Shown here piece after piece: positions 43,017 to 56,418 of a stretch of DNA of 64,000 nucleotides. Position 1 is the first letter of the stretch, and each line of letters begins with the position of its first letter. The stretch covers positions 25,238 to 89,237 of the forward strand of contig JAMKCH010056692.1 in assembly GCA_023653785.1 (NCBI GenBank), written 5' to 3'. Under the pieces are notes generated by a model, which saw only the letters and a program-made list of their open reading frames with translations, did no database searches and was not told where the DNA came from. This DNA comes from Ophioderma brevispina (taxonomy: Eukaryota > Echinodermata > Ophiuroidea > Amphilepidida > Ophiodermatidae). A program made the position numbers and the translations under genes.

Positions 43017-44172
43017 CGTTCATGCCTGCCTACATCTAAGTTTGACACCTTTGGTAGTTGGTATGGACCCTCTATATCAATGCTAGGTTTGTAGTCTCAA
43101 TTTGTGGTGTCACTTTTTCAATAGGTGCCAAGTTGAAGTTACACAGGGGTCAAACTTTTAAACTACTCCAAACATGTTGAAACATTTTCCATATTGTCCG
43201 TCTAGTCATAAGGATTCCAAAAATGTATCGTACCACTTTTGGAGTTATAGGGTAAAAAGGACTAAAATGGTAAAAAAAGATAAATCTCAAAATTGTACAG
43301 AGGTCAACATGGTAAGTTGCTCTGATTATATTTTAAATACTTGCAAATTATTGCCTGAGGAAAGAAAAGTAGCGTTTTGGTTATGTTAAATATTTACCTA
43401 CCAAGATAAAGGTCGCGAAGCTCATACCATTTGGATTATTTTGCCCTATGACCTATTTTGACTCATTAAGCTATAGATGAACTTTTTTTCCTCAATTTTT
43501 ACTAAAATTTGAGTAACTTCTGATTTTGACCCCTATACAAATGAAATTGACCTTGTTTATACTCGCCGCCTAAAAAATCTGAACGATGTTGAAATGGCCA
43601 TCAACATGCTCAAACTTGCTTTCAAATGAACGCGCCAAGCCAGCTTCCACAAACTTCTCAAACTTCCACTTCATGCTTCGTTATCAATGCACAGTGGTGT
43701 AGCCAGGGGGCAGGGGGCAGCTGCCCCCCCCCCCTGTGGGGAATCTTTCCCCCCTCTTGCCCCTGAAAAAAAGCTGGCTATGCCACTGTCAATGCATTAC
43801 GGAACAGGTCAATAAGCAAACACATTACGCGAACAACGCTCCTGGCATTTATTATTATAATTCACCTACATACCTACATACCTTTTTAATACAGTAATTT
43901 ATATCGTTCGGATTTTTTAGGCGGGGAGTATAGTTACAATTTTACTCTATAACTCCAAAACCAATGGTCATAGATCCTTATGACTAGACCGACAATATGG
44001 AAATTGTTTCAACATGTTTGGAGTAGTTTAAAAGTTTGACCCCTGTGTAAACTTAAATTGGCCCCTATTGAAAATGTGATACAATTTGAGACCACTACCT
44101 ACCTAGTGTTGATATAGAGGGCCCTACTAACTACCCAAGGTGTCAAAGCTTAAATGTAGTGGGGCATGAACG
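43017..44172. mobile_element. Foldback element (~1.16 kb) with ~200-250-bp arms
   Basis: CGTTCATGCCTGCCTACATC...GACACCTTTGGTAGTTGG...GGGGTCAAACTTTTAAACTAC at the left is inverted at the right (GTAGTTTAAAAGTTTGACCCC...CAAGGTGTCAAAGC...GTAGTGGGGCATGAACG). It carries a small hAT MITE inside (43692-43788). No transposase frame. Confidence 0.75.
43692..43788. mobile_element. 97-bp hAT MITE with 8-bp target duplication
   Basis: The ends CAGTGGTGTAGCCAG and CTGGCTATGCCACTG are inverted repeats. The 8-bp TCAATGCA flanks both sides exactly (43684-43691, 43789-43796), which is the hAT hallmark. The inside is G/C runs (GGGGGCAGCTGCCCCCCC). The ends are of the widespread CAGTGGCGTAGCCAG type. It sits inside the foldback at 43017-44172. 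Confidence 0.85.
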
Positions 44173-44179
44173 ATGATAT

Positions 44180-47100
44180 TTTGGCCCCGGTACCCCTCTC
44201 TACGCATGCACTGGGTCTAGTCCAGGTAATTTTTGCAGGATAACTTTGCCATAACTTCAATCAACAAATGTGTCAATTACTTGAATAGCACATGCTTCAT
44301 CGTACTCCTTGATATAAAAAAAAAGGTCAAAGAAGCCCCAAACTGATGGATATAACATGGTAATCAACCGGCAATGTGTTTTGTGTTAAAATGCCATGCA
44401 AAATAAACTTGTTCTGGTTTCCCCATAAAGAGGCGCTGATTTGGCTAAACACATATCTGCAACTTCCCTTTTTTATAGGAAGCATCCCTATTTTAACTTT
44501 CCAATTGCCAAACAAATCTTTTTGAATTTCAAACAAACTTGAAATAATTTGCCAGAAAAGTCCTAAAATTATTGTTGGGCTCCTGAAGTTCTTCCTGCAG
44601 TTCAAAAACTAAATCCAGTAAACTTCAGGAGAACCTATGCCCCTGTGACTCCACTACCTTTTTTCCCAAAACAAACGCAACCCTTTGGTGGAAAGCGCCA
44701 TAAGTTTTGAACAAAGCACATGACAATTATTCTTTGTTTTAAGATAAGATGGGACTGTTCTCTAATAATCCCTGAAAAGTTCATCACTGTAGAGTCCATA
44801 GTTTTTAAGATATTACCCCCAACAATCAAGTGAACCCGCAAACCATTTTACAAAAATGAGGAGCTGGTAACCCACAAGAACTGTTCAATTATAACAGCAT
44901 GTCAAATAAATATGATTGCAATCAACATTTACTTGCCAATTCTTTCAGACAACTTCTCCTGGTTCAATGACTGCATTTACAACTTATTAAACCTATATAT
45001 AAACATTAATTTTATTGGTTTTAAAATATGTTTTAAGACGGTTAAAACTATGACTTAAGTCATAGACAAAAACCACATAAATGATAAATGCTTTGGGGCT
45101 TCAACTTGCTTGTTACTGAAAGAATTTTACATTCTCAACTTTAATGAAAGTAAACCTATGTTTTCACACAACTCATAACAATATCATATATATTCTTTCT
45201 GTATTAAATTTTGGGTTACAATAACTCTTTGTGTTCCGTCACCAAAATGATGACTGATTTAGCTCTAATCCATCTTTCTTATTTGGACAATACGAAAGTT
45301 TGTTTATCAACAAATTCAATCTTTTAAGTGTGTTAAAATGCATGTTTTTTGCTGTTATTTACCAATGGAAACATTCATCTTTAATATCTGTTTGCAGCAG
45401 CTGTCTTTAAAACCTTTAAAAATAAATGTTGGTTGGATTTTAGAGATTCATATTGGTTGTTCTGTGCGGCAAAAACGTACAAGTGCCGTATTGTAGTTAA
45501 AATACTCCTCAATTTGGGTAAAGGGTCTGCATGTCACTTGATTTTCTGGGGTCCATTCTTAAAAATATTGACTCTACCTTTATGACCTTTTCAGGGATAT
45601 AGCTAACAGTCCACATCTTACTAGGGGTGGGCAAGTGACGATCTTTTTTTCAAAACAGTGGAGTTTAGGATTTTTGGTTCTGAAACAAATCCGGGAAGCT
45701 TTCTCCTAAGAGTGAATTTTTAGGGTTGGTAAAATACTTTTTAAGTTTTGTACTGAAGTCAATGGGATTTGGTGGTTAAAAATTATTCACTTGCCCAAAA
45801 TCTGACACAAACAACCATTGAATTTATATTAATACACATAATCATAGTATATTGCGTCCCTAAATAAAAACCTGTTTCCAAAGTAATCAAGTTCACGATT
45901 GCCTAAAATAAAAATTCTCACCTTGCAGAGGAGTAGAGTCACTCATAAGCATGCAATCATTTTCACTAAATGTTCTGAATTGTCATAGCCACTAAAAACA
46001 ACTCTAAACTCTTTACTTACATGAAGTTGCCTTCTACTGTCCTTTGTCTGTTAATAATAGGCCTCCAGTTGGATGAAAACACACTGTCGTGTCATTGGCA
46101 TGGGCACTGGGCATGTATGTAAACTGGTTGTACGGCTTGAAGACCTTACAACAATACAATGCCATTCATAGCACAATCGTACAAGCCTCTTGCAATATTT
46201 GCAATTGTCTGTTGTTAGGTTAATAATCGCATCACTTGTTTGATGAAACACTCCAGTACACTTGGCCAGGTATTGATAAAGGCTTGACCTTACCACAATA
46301 CCTTCTTTCAACATCCAGTTAACCCCATAAAAAGATCTGGGGTCTGTTTTGGTTATTCTGGTTGTATTGCCTTGCCTTAATTGAAATGAATTTTGTACAA
46401 AAAAATAGTTTTCTGCCATTGAGAATGACTTTGTTTATTTTTCTTGGAAAAGTGTTTAGGCTGTTTTATAATTCACCTTTCTGAGGAATTTCTAGCACAA
46501 TCAATGACTAAGAGTGCTTTTTTTTTTTGTTTTGTCTGAAATAGAAAAGATCCGATTGATTTCATGTAAACAAATTTTAAAGTCATTTTAAACCAAATAT
46601 AAACCGACCTAAAAATTCATCTTAGACGAGGCCCCCCCCCAAAGCTTTCCTGATTTTGTTTTTAGCACCAAATGGGCCTAAGATCCACTCGTTTGGAAAG
46701 AAATTAGAAAAATATTTTTTTTAATTTTACGTTTTAATTAAGTCCAAACAATTAGAATAAGTAGTCACATGCATGCTTTTGTTCAAAACTTATGGCGCCT
46801 GCCACCAAGTGTGGCATTTTTTTTTGGACACACGGTATAGGTCCCATTCGTTCCTGTACAAAATGGCCGAGATGAAAACGTAATTTTCTCCTCAATGGAA
46901 CATCTCAGACCTTAAAGCTAACATTCTGCTTGAAGGTCATCGTATCTCCCCCAACTTTTCGAGCTACTGGACCGTGAAGACTAGCATGCACCGTGGACCC
47001 TGGAGGTCAGAGCACTTTTTCAGTCATTTGTTCCCTGTAAGAATACAGTTAAAATTGGTTTGTTGGATCAAAATAACATATCAGTGACAACCTTTTTTTG

Positions 47101-47500
47101 ATATTCCTACAGATTTTATACTTAATATTGATAGCAACCATGAATTGCAACCCAGGTCTCGCAATTTCTCTCAGTTTTTAGGGTATACTTAGGCGAGGGT
47201 CACCAAAAAAAAATGCCTCATTTGCAGTGGGGGCTGGACTTACCTGTTTCTCAGATTATTTACTGGTGTGAATCCTATAGTGGATCAGAAAGAGACCCCA
47301 CGCATAAGGGCTTTCGTGATGAGGTGTTTGCGGCAGATGTATTCTGATTTTTGGGTTCTCAATGATGCCAGGTATGTAAATATTTCAGGTGAGGGCTAAT
47401 GTATATAAAAGCTGTACAACAATCCAAACATAAACATCAATTTTGAAAAATCTTGAGGGTGCACTAAATTTCAAATGTGCTAGTGTCTCTTTAAGTGAGT
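44180..47500. other. Gene-free stretch
   Basis: AT-rich DNA with no exon, tRNA or clear transposon end recognised. A minus-strand frame of 122 codons at 46051-46419 has no family motif, no coding-like composition and no splice context. Confidence 0.45.
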
Positions 47501-47511
47501 TTTAACAGTGA

Positions 47512-47757
47512 CTTGGGCGGCCCTTTTATGGCAAAAGGCGTAACTTGAGTTACGCCCTTTTGCCTTGAAGGGCCACCCTGCAAAACCAATGCATTATGGG
47601 ATACATTTTTCTTTTTAAATGTTGAGCCTAAGTAATGCTAAAAATATTTTTACAAAAATATGTATCCCATAATGCATTGTTTTTGTAGGACAACCCTTTC
47701 AAGGCAATCAGGTTGTACCTTGAGTTACGCCCTTTTGCCATAAAAGGACTGCGGGGG
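47512..47757. mobile_element. MITE with two nested inverted repeats
   Basis: The outer arms contain GCCCTTTTATGGCAAAAGGC and, inverted, CCCTTTTGCCATAAAAGG. The left arm itself is a hairpin (GGCAAAAGGCGTAACT/AGTTACGCCCTTTTGCC, 47530-47564). Inner arms CAATGCATTATGGGATACAT and ATGTATCCCATAATGCATTG are a perfect 20-bp pair. Confidence 0.75.
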
Positions 47758-48212
47758 TTTTATAGGTTCAGAGGTGATCCCTTATTTCTTCAAATTAAAA
47801 ATGAATAGGGATCCAGTATTGGAAAATTTTCTTCAATAACCTTGCTTGTACTTTCAGTGTCAGACACATATCTTCAGTGGTTACTATGAAATTTGAGCAT
47901 GCAACCTTTGTTGCTAACGACATTACTATGTTCCTAAGATGTTTGTGTAAATGTTATTTTAATATACAGATATGTTATTCGGTGTACATTGTTTAAAGCA
48001 ACTCTCATATTTGGCAGCATTTGAAGCACTACCACCAATCATATCAATATATCAATGCAATGGATTCCTAAATCCACTTTTATACAAAATGGGCATTCAG
48101 CAGTTTGAAATTTCCTACAGGATTTTTCATGTTGTTAATAGATTTTAATTTAGTTAGAAGTAGTAGTGTAAAAACAACTTCATGAGATATTTGCTGTGAC
48201 ACAAATGTTAAC

Positions 48213-48650
48213 GGTGCAGGATTTCAAGTCCTCCATATTTTCTGTGATTTGTAGTGATTTCATATAGATTAGACACTAAATAGATTCTCTACCTTTTATT
48301 TGGCTTTAGAAATAACTTAACCCCCTGAGGTCTACCACCTTTTTTACAGTATCTCTGATTGGCTCATTACCTGATATATCAGGATATAACCTTTGAGTAA
48401 CCAATCAAAACAGACCTATCATATATCTGTACAAACATTTAAGGTTTTCTTACCATGTTTCTGATTGGTTATACATTGGGTTATTTGGTGTATCTAGCCA
48501 ATCAAATCGGCCGGTAGACCGCAGGGGGTTAAAATGAAAACAAATATGATTTGTATATGAAAACAGAAAAGAGGCTGAATTTCATATTTGCTCCTATAGG
48601 AAATTAGAACATTTCACAATTTTTGTACTAAAGAAATAGTTAACTGCTTA
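48213..48650. mobile_element. M2 MITE, copy 2, with nested insertion
   Basis: Landmarks of M2 occur in order: GATTAGACACTAAATAG, TTGGCTTTAGAAATAACTTAA, then the 208-bp insert 48321-48528, then TTAAAATGAAAAC, GAGGCTGAATTTCATATTTG and CTCCTAT. The ends are decayed. Confidence 0.65.
48321..48528. mobile_element. 208-bp TTAA MITE (CCCCCTG...CAGGGGG)
   Basis: CCCCCTGAGGTCTACC and GGTAGACCGCAGGGGG are terminal inverted repeats. TTAA flanks both ends (48317-48320, 48529-48532). The empty site is seen at M2 copy 1 (GCCTTAAAAG near 17992), where a single TTAA occupies the same place. This supports piggyBac-type insertion. Inside are CTGATTGGCTCATTACC and AACCAATC. Confidence 0.85.
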
Positions 48651-48659
48651 ATCCAGGGT

Positions 48660-49740
48660 TATAGCGTGGCTACTGCCTGTGTGGCAGGAGATATAGTCCT
48701 CGGCTCACAGTCCGCCTTCAATGGTAAAATAGGGAACTCCCATCAGTTGACCTCTTCAACGCAACATTAGTTTTACGCTTATTCCGTTGTAGTCTAAGGA
48801 ACCCGGACTATGGTTCCCTGCTGGACCCTAATCTGCCTTTTCAAACAAACTGGTCCTAAATCTTAAAATTGTACTACACATTGGCACTTATGGATAAAGT
48901 TGAGTTCTTTGCCAATTGAAAGTGGTTAATTTTTTCATTTCATTAAGTGGCCGGTTGGCAACCTCCCAAATGACCTCTGGGCAGGGCAATATCTAATGGG
49001 ATAATAGAAAGCTTTTTTTGGAACACCTGTTATTTTAAAATCTCTTTGTGAAAACAAACCTTTGGGACTTTGTAACTTGTACAATTCCCCTGGCGGTGGC
49101 TAATTGCATTATTTTGTCATTAAAAAAAAAAACCAGTAATAAATAAGTTGCCAAGTGATGAAGTAACACTAATTCGTCTGTTTGGTAACCATTCTGGTGT
49201 ATCACAGTGATTTTTGTTGCCCATGTACAGAGAGATGTTTACACATATCTTCCACTTGACATGTATGATCCTTATTTATTCACTGTGAAGCCTTTCAAAA
49301 TTGCTATGAAAATGGATCATAATATTAGTTGGGTCATTTGAGCAATTCTGTGACCAAGGAGATCAGAGGGGCAATTCCACCCAAAGTGAACATGGAAGTA
49401 GATTTTTCAATAATTTCAAACCTACCGATCGCCATCAGCACATATTTGGTACCACATGAAAGTAACAAACTCTCTCTCATTTGAGTGGTCTTACGTCAAT
49501 ATTACTATGTTTTGATATCAGTTTGATGAAAAAAGTACAAACTATGTCATTTATTTTCACTTCCTGAATAGTGCAATATGATAATTTTTTGTATGCATAT
49601 TCCTAGACAACGTTCAAACTTCTTAACATAAAGGTAGTTTTTATTCTGTGTGAGGTCCTGCTTTGAGAATTTGATCATTAAGAAAGTTGACATTCAAATT
49701 GTGGACAAAGTATAATGCGACTTACCGTAATGCAACTAAC
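48660..49740. other. Gene-free stretch
   Basis: No exon, RNA gene or transposon end was supported. The string GGTTATAGCGTGGCTACTGC near 48659 could be a repeat piece but has no partner in the window. Confidence 0.4.
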
Positions 49741-49744
49741 CATT

Positions 49745-50030
49745 CATTTCCCATATCGGCGGCACATATGTACTACTCTTTCCACGAGTACCCCCTCCCG
49801 GGAGTTCACTAGACAGTCCTCATAAACAGTTTATAGATGGGAGATAGCTCATAGCCCTGTGAGGTTTTGTTCCTGAAGTGCACCCCCTATTATCCTATAA
49901 CTAAACCCTGCTACACTGCATCTGTATTAATTTCTATAACAAATTTCATAGTCTCAGTCATCCTTACCAGTGCAACAAATCCCCTGATAAAGAACCAGTT
50001 TTAGGTTCTGAATACTTGGAAGAAATGTAT
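49745..50030 (+). repeat. Repeat with TACCCCCTCCCGGGAG, copy 1
   Basis: CATATCGGCGGCACATATGTAC...GAGTACCCCCTCCCGGGAG...TCCTATAACTAAA...GTCTCAGTCATCCTTAC...GGTTCTGAATACTTGG, in the same order as 52168-52430. It equals the right half of the element at 51606-52432. Confidence 0.65.
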
Positions 50031-50039
50031 TTTGATAAT

Positions 50040-51600
50040 TGCGAAAAAGTTAAAACCTTTTTTTTATGCTCATATTCTCAATACCCATATCTTAAAATCA
50101 GTGACAGTTAGTCCACATTTACATGATTTCAACTAATTTGAAGTAGTCTTGTTTGAGGGTACAGTTAGAATTGAAATGTCGATTTTTGGCATTCCTTTTG
50201 CATATGCAAGCTACACCAATATTACAATCAGTGTCCAATGCTTGAAACAAAGAACATTCAGTTGATTTACTATCATTAGATTGAAGCCACAATGCGAGTT
50301 TGTCCATACACAACATCAAAGAACAAGGTCCCCACTTATATTAAATCACAGTCTCAGACCAAAGGAAAGGAATGTAGAAACGTGTACTGCACGAACCCTG
50401 TATCATCCACAACCATCATTTCTCATGATTTGTCGTCTATGGAGGGTTTAAACAAATTGTAAGTGGGGGTGCCCCTCATGAAAATGTGGGTGGAATCCAG
50501 GAGGGTCATTTGGTAATACAGGGGTCAAAATGAAATGCTTGGGTTGCTGTAAACTGTCACCAAAGATGTTTGTCATTGTTTAAAGGATTAAAAACTGTAT
50601 ATTTCATTATTATTATAATACCAGTATTACTATTAGATAGTATATTTGGTAATTAAAATCAATGTTGGAGTCTTTTTCTTTCAAATGACAAGGAGAGAAA
50701 AAGATTGAGTTTCTATTAGATAGTGCGCTTGAAGTAGTTGTTGAGCGTCTGTCTGTGATTTCTTCAAATTAAACAAAATCAGCCCCCTATATTTCATCAA
50801 AGGCCATTTTGTGCACTGTTGTATTGACATGGTTTTAGTAAAAGACCTCTATAAGTGACTAAGGTTTAAAAGGCCATATTTGTCCAGAAGTTATATTTTT
50901 TATGCAATTGTTTACTTACTAATAAAAGTCAGAATCCAACTTTTATTAGCAAACAATAAGAGTCATAATGGCAACTCAACGACGCTTTTAATGATGTAGT
51001 GTCTGTTTTTCCAAAGAATAGTAATATTTTGTCGGTATGACCTAACACTAAGCAATTTAGAGAAAAAATGGGCATTTTGAATTGAACAAAAAAATTACTG
51101 AAGTGGCTTTAACCAAAATGGGAGGAAAACTCAACCTTTGAAACAAAGACATCTTTCAAAGAAAGAAAAGATGTTTTGCTATTTTTTTTCTTTCATGCTA
51201 CATAATGGCAGAAACATAACCATAAAAGCAACCATTTAAGCTCCTTTCTCTGAGATGTTCAGATCATACGAAAATATCAGTTTTAATTATGTTGTGTGAT
51301 TTTTTATCCCTTGTGAAACATCCTGTAGGTATATAAGAGGGGAAGGTTTGTTCATACCTCGTGCACTTCCAGTGCAGTGCCGATATATCGATCACTTGCC
51401 GCAGCAAACTCAACGTAACCTGCTGCAGTTAAAAAAAATTTAAACTGTGCAGTTACCGCAATGCAGTACACTGGACAAGAGACCGTAATTCCGAAGCACT
51501 GCAACTTACTGCAAATTAACCGCAACGCACGTTGCAGTTGTGGTTATGAACGAACCTTAAGAGTCATATGTGCAGGTTGAATTATAAAAGAACACTCACC
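50040..51600. other. Gene-free stretch
   Basis: AT-rich. A CTGCAGTT/GCAGTTACCGCAATGCAG-rich patch at 51415-51540 repeats short GCAGT motifs. No exon supported. Confidence 0.4.
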
Positions 51601-51605
51601 ACGTA

Positions 51606-52432
51606 AATTTCTTCCCCAGTATTCAGAACCTAACTGGTTCCTTCTTCAGCGGGAATGTTGCACTATGAGGATGACTGAGACTGGCAGTGTTCTTGGAATT
51701 TACTTGGAGATCCAGGTTTAATTCTACGAAAGTTTCACCCGGGGGGGGGGGGGGGGTACTTGACCCAAAATGGAGTACGGGTGGCCTCCACCGGGTAAAA
51801 CAAAATCGACCCATGTTTTAGGGGAACCAAATGTACAAAATATGACCCATTTTATAAATAGTGGTTCCAAAATTCCTCCCATTTATCAGTTGGCTTTGAA
51901 ATTTCGACACCATTTTATGAATCTTAGCAAAAATCGGACATTTCATAGGAACTCTTCCAAAAAAATCTCTAATCAACCATTTTTGTGGTGATTTCGAGAC
52001 GAAAATCCGGAAAAAAATGACACATTTTCATAGTAAAATGCGACCAAAAATGAAAAATGGACCCAATAATATAGTAGCAATAACCTCCAAAAAGTGCACC
52101 CATCTTTATAGTAGCCTGGTGTGAAAAACGTCCCATTGTTATAGTAAGGCGTGCAAATGTGACCCCATATCGGCGGCCCATATGTACTACCCTTTTCACT
52201 GAGTACCCCCTCCCGGGAGTTTCACTAGACAGGTCTCATCAAACAGTATAGATGCCGGAGATAGCTATTAAGCCTTGTGAGGTGTTGATCTTGAAGTGTC
52301 ACCCCTATTATCCTATAACTAAAACACTGCATCTGTAGCATCTTCTAGAAACATTGCTAGTCTCAGTCATCCTTACAGTGCAACATCACCTGATAAAGGA
52401 CCAGTTAGGTTCTGAATACTTGGGAAGAAATT
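51606..52432. mobile_element. Inverted-repeat element with CCCGGG...GTACT core
   Basis: The left arm AGTATTCAGAACCTAACTGG...GAGGATGACTGAGACTGGC...TTTCACCCGGGGGGG(G)TACTTG is inverted at the right (GAGTACCCCCTCCCGGGAG...GTCTCAGTCATCCTTAC...CCAGTTAGGTTCTGAATACT). Between lie several AAAATGACCC-type motifs. A G16 run near 51740 may be misread in length. The right half alone is also present at 49745-50030. Confidence 0.65.
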
Positions 52433-52587
52433 ATTGATAAGGCAGATAATAGTTTAAACCTGTTTTTTATGCCTAGGAATTCTTAACAATTTATGACCAC
52501 AACAGGAGAGAGTATTACATGTACCCATAACCAAAGGTGCAAAGATAGATTTTAGGACATCCATTATGGTGTCTGTATAAACCTTAA

Positions 52588-52860
52588 ATAAGACCCGAAA
52601 TAGATTTCTTACCTTGTATTGGCTACAGAAACATGCCTTGAAGTAAAAGTGAAAACAAAAGTCGATTTGCATTGTGCTTAATTTTCAATCTAAAATATAG
52701 GAATGAATTTAGTATTTGCCCTGTAGTTATTAGAAATTTTACAACTTTGGTAGCAAAGAAATAGTCACATGGGGATATTTTTGATAGAAAACATTGCATT
52801 AGTGCAAAAATAGAAATGATGTATAGAAATTGCATAATCCGATCTGTCGTTGTTCCATGA
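52588..52860. mobile_element. M2 MITE, copy 3, left-truncated
   Basis: AATAGATTTCTTACCTTG, GGCTACAGAAAC, GAATTTAGTATTTGC, CACATGGGGATATTTTTGAT and a right end CTGTCGTTGTTCCATG follow the M2 order. The left TTAA end is missing. Confidence 0.6.
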
Positions 52861-53499
52861 TTATAAGCTGTTTGAGAGTCTCATTATTAGACAAATACCA
52901 GAATAAAACAAAAAATTATCAATGGCGACATGCACACTTTGAACAATTAATTTGATTATTTTTACACTAACTTATCATGTGTAAATTTTACGCAATTCAT
53001 TGTGGGGGAAATATGATTTTTATTAATCTAGTTAACACGTCTTCTATGGACGAATGGGCATATGTTTTTTGTAGAGGGCACTATTACCATACAAATCATG
53101 GACCTGTGTCGCTATATGCCAAGATTCCCGCAAGGTTTTTCTGATTTTGCAGAGGTTCATAGATCATTGCCATGTCCCTACTGATATCAGTTGTCAAAAT
53201 TGTGTCGCCACTGCTTAAAATTGCTCTAAAACTAAAAGAGATTGCATTGCATGGGGTCAAAAAGCTGTGAATTCTTCATGGCTTGGCCGACTTATGTATC
53301 TGTTCCAAAATCTGAATATTGTCAATGGGTGTTCTTCAACCAATGAAAATATAATTAAGGAAAATCTCCTTTTGCCCCTTTAATGGCAAATGAAGGAATA
53401 TAGTAATTTAGACACAATCGGCCTATGTCATGTGATGTCTCAGGCATTTGTATTTAATGTTGTAATCAGTTGTATATCATAAAAAGGCAAGTAAAAAGC

Positions 53500-54192
53500 G
53501 TGTGTTTCTATTGAAGATCCTGTATTTTACGGTAAATCTCTTACCGGGAAAAGAGCAGGATAAAGGTGGAGAACGGTCAGTTTCTATTGGGCAGTTTACC
53601 CGGTAAATACTACCTGGGTGCTGTCGATCAACTCCACATAAAACTTTGCCGGCAAAAGTCTCGTACACTTGAGGTCAATGCCAAGCATTGTGGGTGGACT
53701 TTTTCAACAAAAATATTTGCGGGACGCGATAATAGAATTGATGTCGATTTTGACATTTACAGTCAAAAATTCAGAGGCAAATGAGAGGTTTAGATGGGTT
53801 TAATTCGTGAACGTTAGAGAAGGGTTCAAATGTACATGGAGCTGTACATTTGTACAAGCGGCGAGAGCGATGTACGTAAGATTGAGGAGGCACCGGCCGA
53901 ATGCTGGCCTCATCCTCTAGTTCTAACGCGTTCCACACGTAGGGCCTAGTGGCGATCGTATCACGCAGGTATTATCAATTTCCGTTTCCTCGCCTGCATT
54001 CGCACTGTCGCGGAACGCGAGTGTGTTTCTATTGGCATTTACCGGTAACAGACTCCGCTATTTTCCTTCCTCGAGAAGGAAATTTTATGCCGGGTTGATT
54101 TACCAGTTAATGGTGAGGGAGGTCAGTTTCTTATGAGCACATGTAAATCCCTTGATCCGTCTCTTCGGTAAATGGCCCCAAAAGAAACACCC
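53500..54192. mobile_element. Possible element with GTGTTTCT ends
   Basis: GTGTTTCTATTG (about 53500) and AAAAGAAACAC (54180-54190) are short inverted ends. Inside, GTTTCTATTGG and GGTAAAT/TTTACCGG recur several times. The terminal match is only about 11 bp, so this is tentative. Confidence 0.35.
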
Positions 54193-54199
54193 CTTCTGT

Positions 54200-56410
54200 C
54201 ATATATAAGGCCATGTGTTTGATTTGGGGCTGCTCTAGGGTTGAGCTGTTTCATATTTTTAGAGAAATATGACATGGGTGTAATGATTGAGTAATTAAAG
54301 GTGATTGAACACTCAAGTAAGCACTCATTTGAAAGCTAAAGCTATTTAGTTAGCTCTAAGTTGATACCAAAATTATGACCAGACTTCGTAATTAAAAATA
54401 TGACTAATTAAGTAAACGAGGGTGGAGGAATTGGGACACAGAGATTGCCGACACGGTACCATGTAAAGTCTATGGGAGAATATGAAACTTCAGCTCTTTG
54501 GTTTTCTTGATCTTAACACTCATTTAATTATTGGAAGTACATATATTATCAAATGAAAGCTAATTAAATGCCCTTTAATTTGAGACCATACAATATTGTT
54601 GTGGGACTCTAATTAGAATTATTTTAAATCAAATAATTGGGATGAGTCACAATTGTGGACACGATAAACCTAACATATGAGCAATTATATATATATATAG
54701 GACATTATATTTAGATAGATATATAGACCTAATATTTGATTGAAGCTCATTAATTGGACGATTGGGCTGAAGAGGAAATGGGACAGAATTTGTTGCAAAT
54801 TTTAGGTGAACAAGGAGTTTAATTTTATCTTCTACAATTACAGATTTAAATTTAAGAGTACAGCAAAATGAATATTCTTGATTAAATAATTAAATTATCA
54901 AGTGAAGATCAGAGTGGAGGAATGAAAGCACGCTGATATATCGAAATGATGAGACATGTAAGCCACCGTACGGTAAATTAGGTTAATTTGAGGCGTCGGA
55001 TTAACAAAAAATAAATTCAATCATTGAATGCTTACTTTTAAAGAGTGGTTAGTTGGGGACTGGTGTTATTCTTTTAATCCATATGACTTCTTGATGCTTA
55101 ACAAAATGAGCTGCCAATTTGAGCACACAACACTGTAAATTTCATACTTGTCATACAGTAAGACAATGTTCACAAGGTTATAACCCATAATGTTACATTT
55201 TATGAATGGTTATCGGCATTTACTTTGCAAATACTTGATTGGGCTTCAGCAGAAGCTACTTGCAGAAGTCTTTAAGAAGTATTTAGGACTTAGCAAATAG
55301 TGCATATTTTTTGGATGCCAATTTTGTTACCCGTTGCTCCCAAAATTATAAAAAGAGTTCTACAGGGTATCCCGGTCAAAACGAGTCTTGTTAGATGGTC
55401 TAGTTTCCATAAATATGCGTGTTTTTGGATAGGTGCTTTGAGTTTGATGCGAGCGCTATACTTTGAAGAGATACCATGAGTATTTTCATGAGTATTTTGA
55501 TCAATAACTGCCTAAGACCTAGCCGCCTACTGCAATTTTGATAGCATATTTTGAAAAAAGTTTGGGAAGTTTTAAAGGTTTAAGCTCAAAATTGATGCGT
55601 GTATACTTGACATTTTGCAAATGAAACGCAAACATGCCCCACTCATTGCAGTGTTTAATGGGGACACGAAAACGCGGACCACAATCAATATTCAAGTAGG
55701 CTTTCTTGCTCATTCAGCGGAAAAACCTCTCGTGTAAAATCAATACACAGTATTATTGCATTGAACCACACAGGACATTGAAAAATCCAAAAAAATTGCA
55801 ACTTTGGGTTTGTTTGGGGTTTGCGTCGTTTGGGGGGGTACTCATCTCAGGCCATTTATTGCACGCTTTTTACAGCGAGGTGTTAATGAAGAAGGCAAAG
55901 CCAGAAGCAACAAAATGTATATTTCGAAAAACTTTCGAAAAGGTCTGACTTGGCACAATACTGATCGAAAAAACATGCGAGATACTTTTGTGCCAGGTGT
56001 ATAACTATATCCTACAGTAGGGCTAAATTTTTTGTATGCACAGAATTCGAACATTCGGGCAAAATTCTTGTTCCCCCTCAAGTTATCTTTTTTTTATTCC
56101 GCTCCAAAAAAGATATGAATATGAATATGCAAATAAAGAATCTGACTAGAATACCAATATATGATAATTAATTTAAATAACAGAAAGCTCATATAAGCTA
56201 ATAAATTTAACCTTGCCCCATGGTTCAATCTAGTAAAATATGTATATATAGTATATTTTTTTTTTAAATTGATGTGAGCCTGTGAGGTGTGAGCTGGAGT
56301 TCACTAAGTATGATCACATTTCACAGCTGTTTGAAAAAGCTGTAATTTACAGTATAGAACCAAGACTTTGTAATACACTTCACAATTATTGTCAAGAAAA
56401 CAAACCCACA
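54200..56410. other. Gene-free stretch
   Basis: AT-rich. Short frames around 55706-56081 lie on both strands but lack motifs, and contain a TTGCAACTTTGGGTTTG string like the foldback at 38772. No exon supported. Confidence 0.4.
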
Positions 56411-56418
56411 GGCTGGTA

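Noticed and set aside
46051..46419. 122-codon minus-strand open frame
   Set aside because: No domain, signal or splice pattern recognised, and the surrounding DNA looks intergenic.
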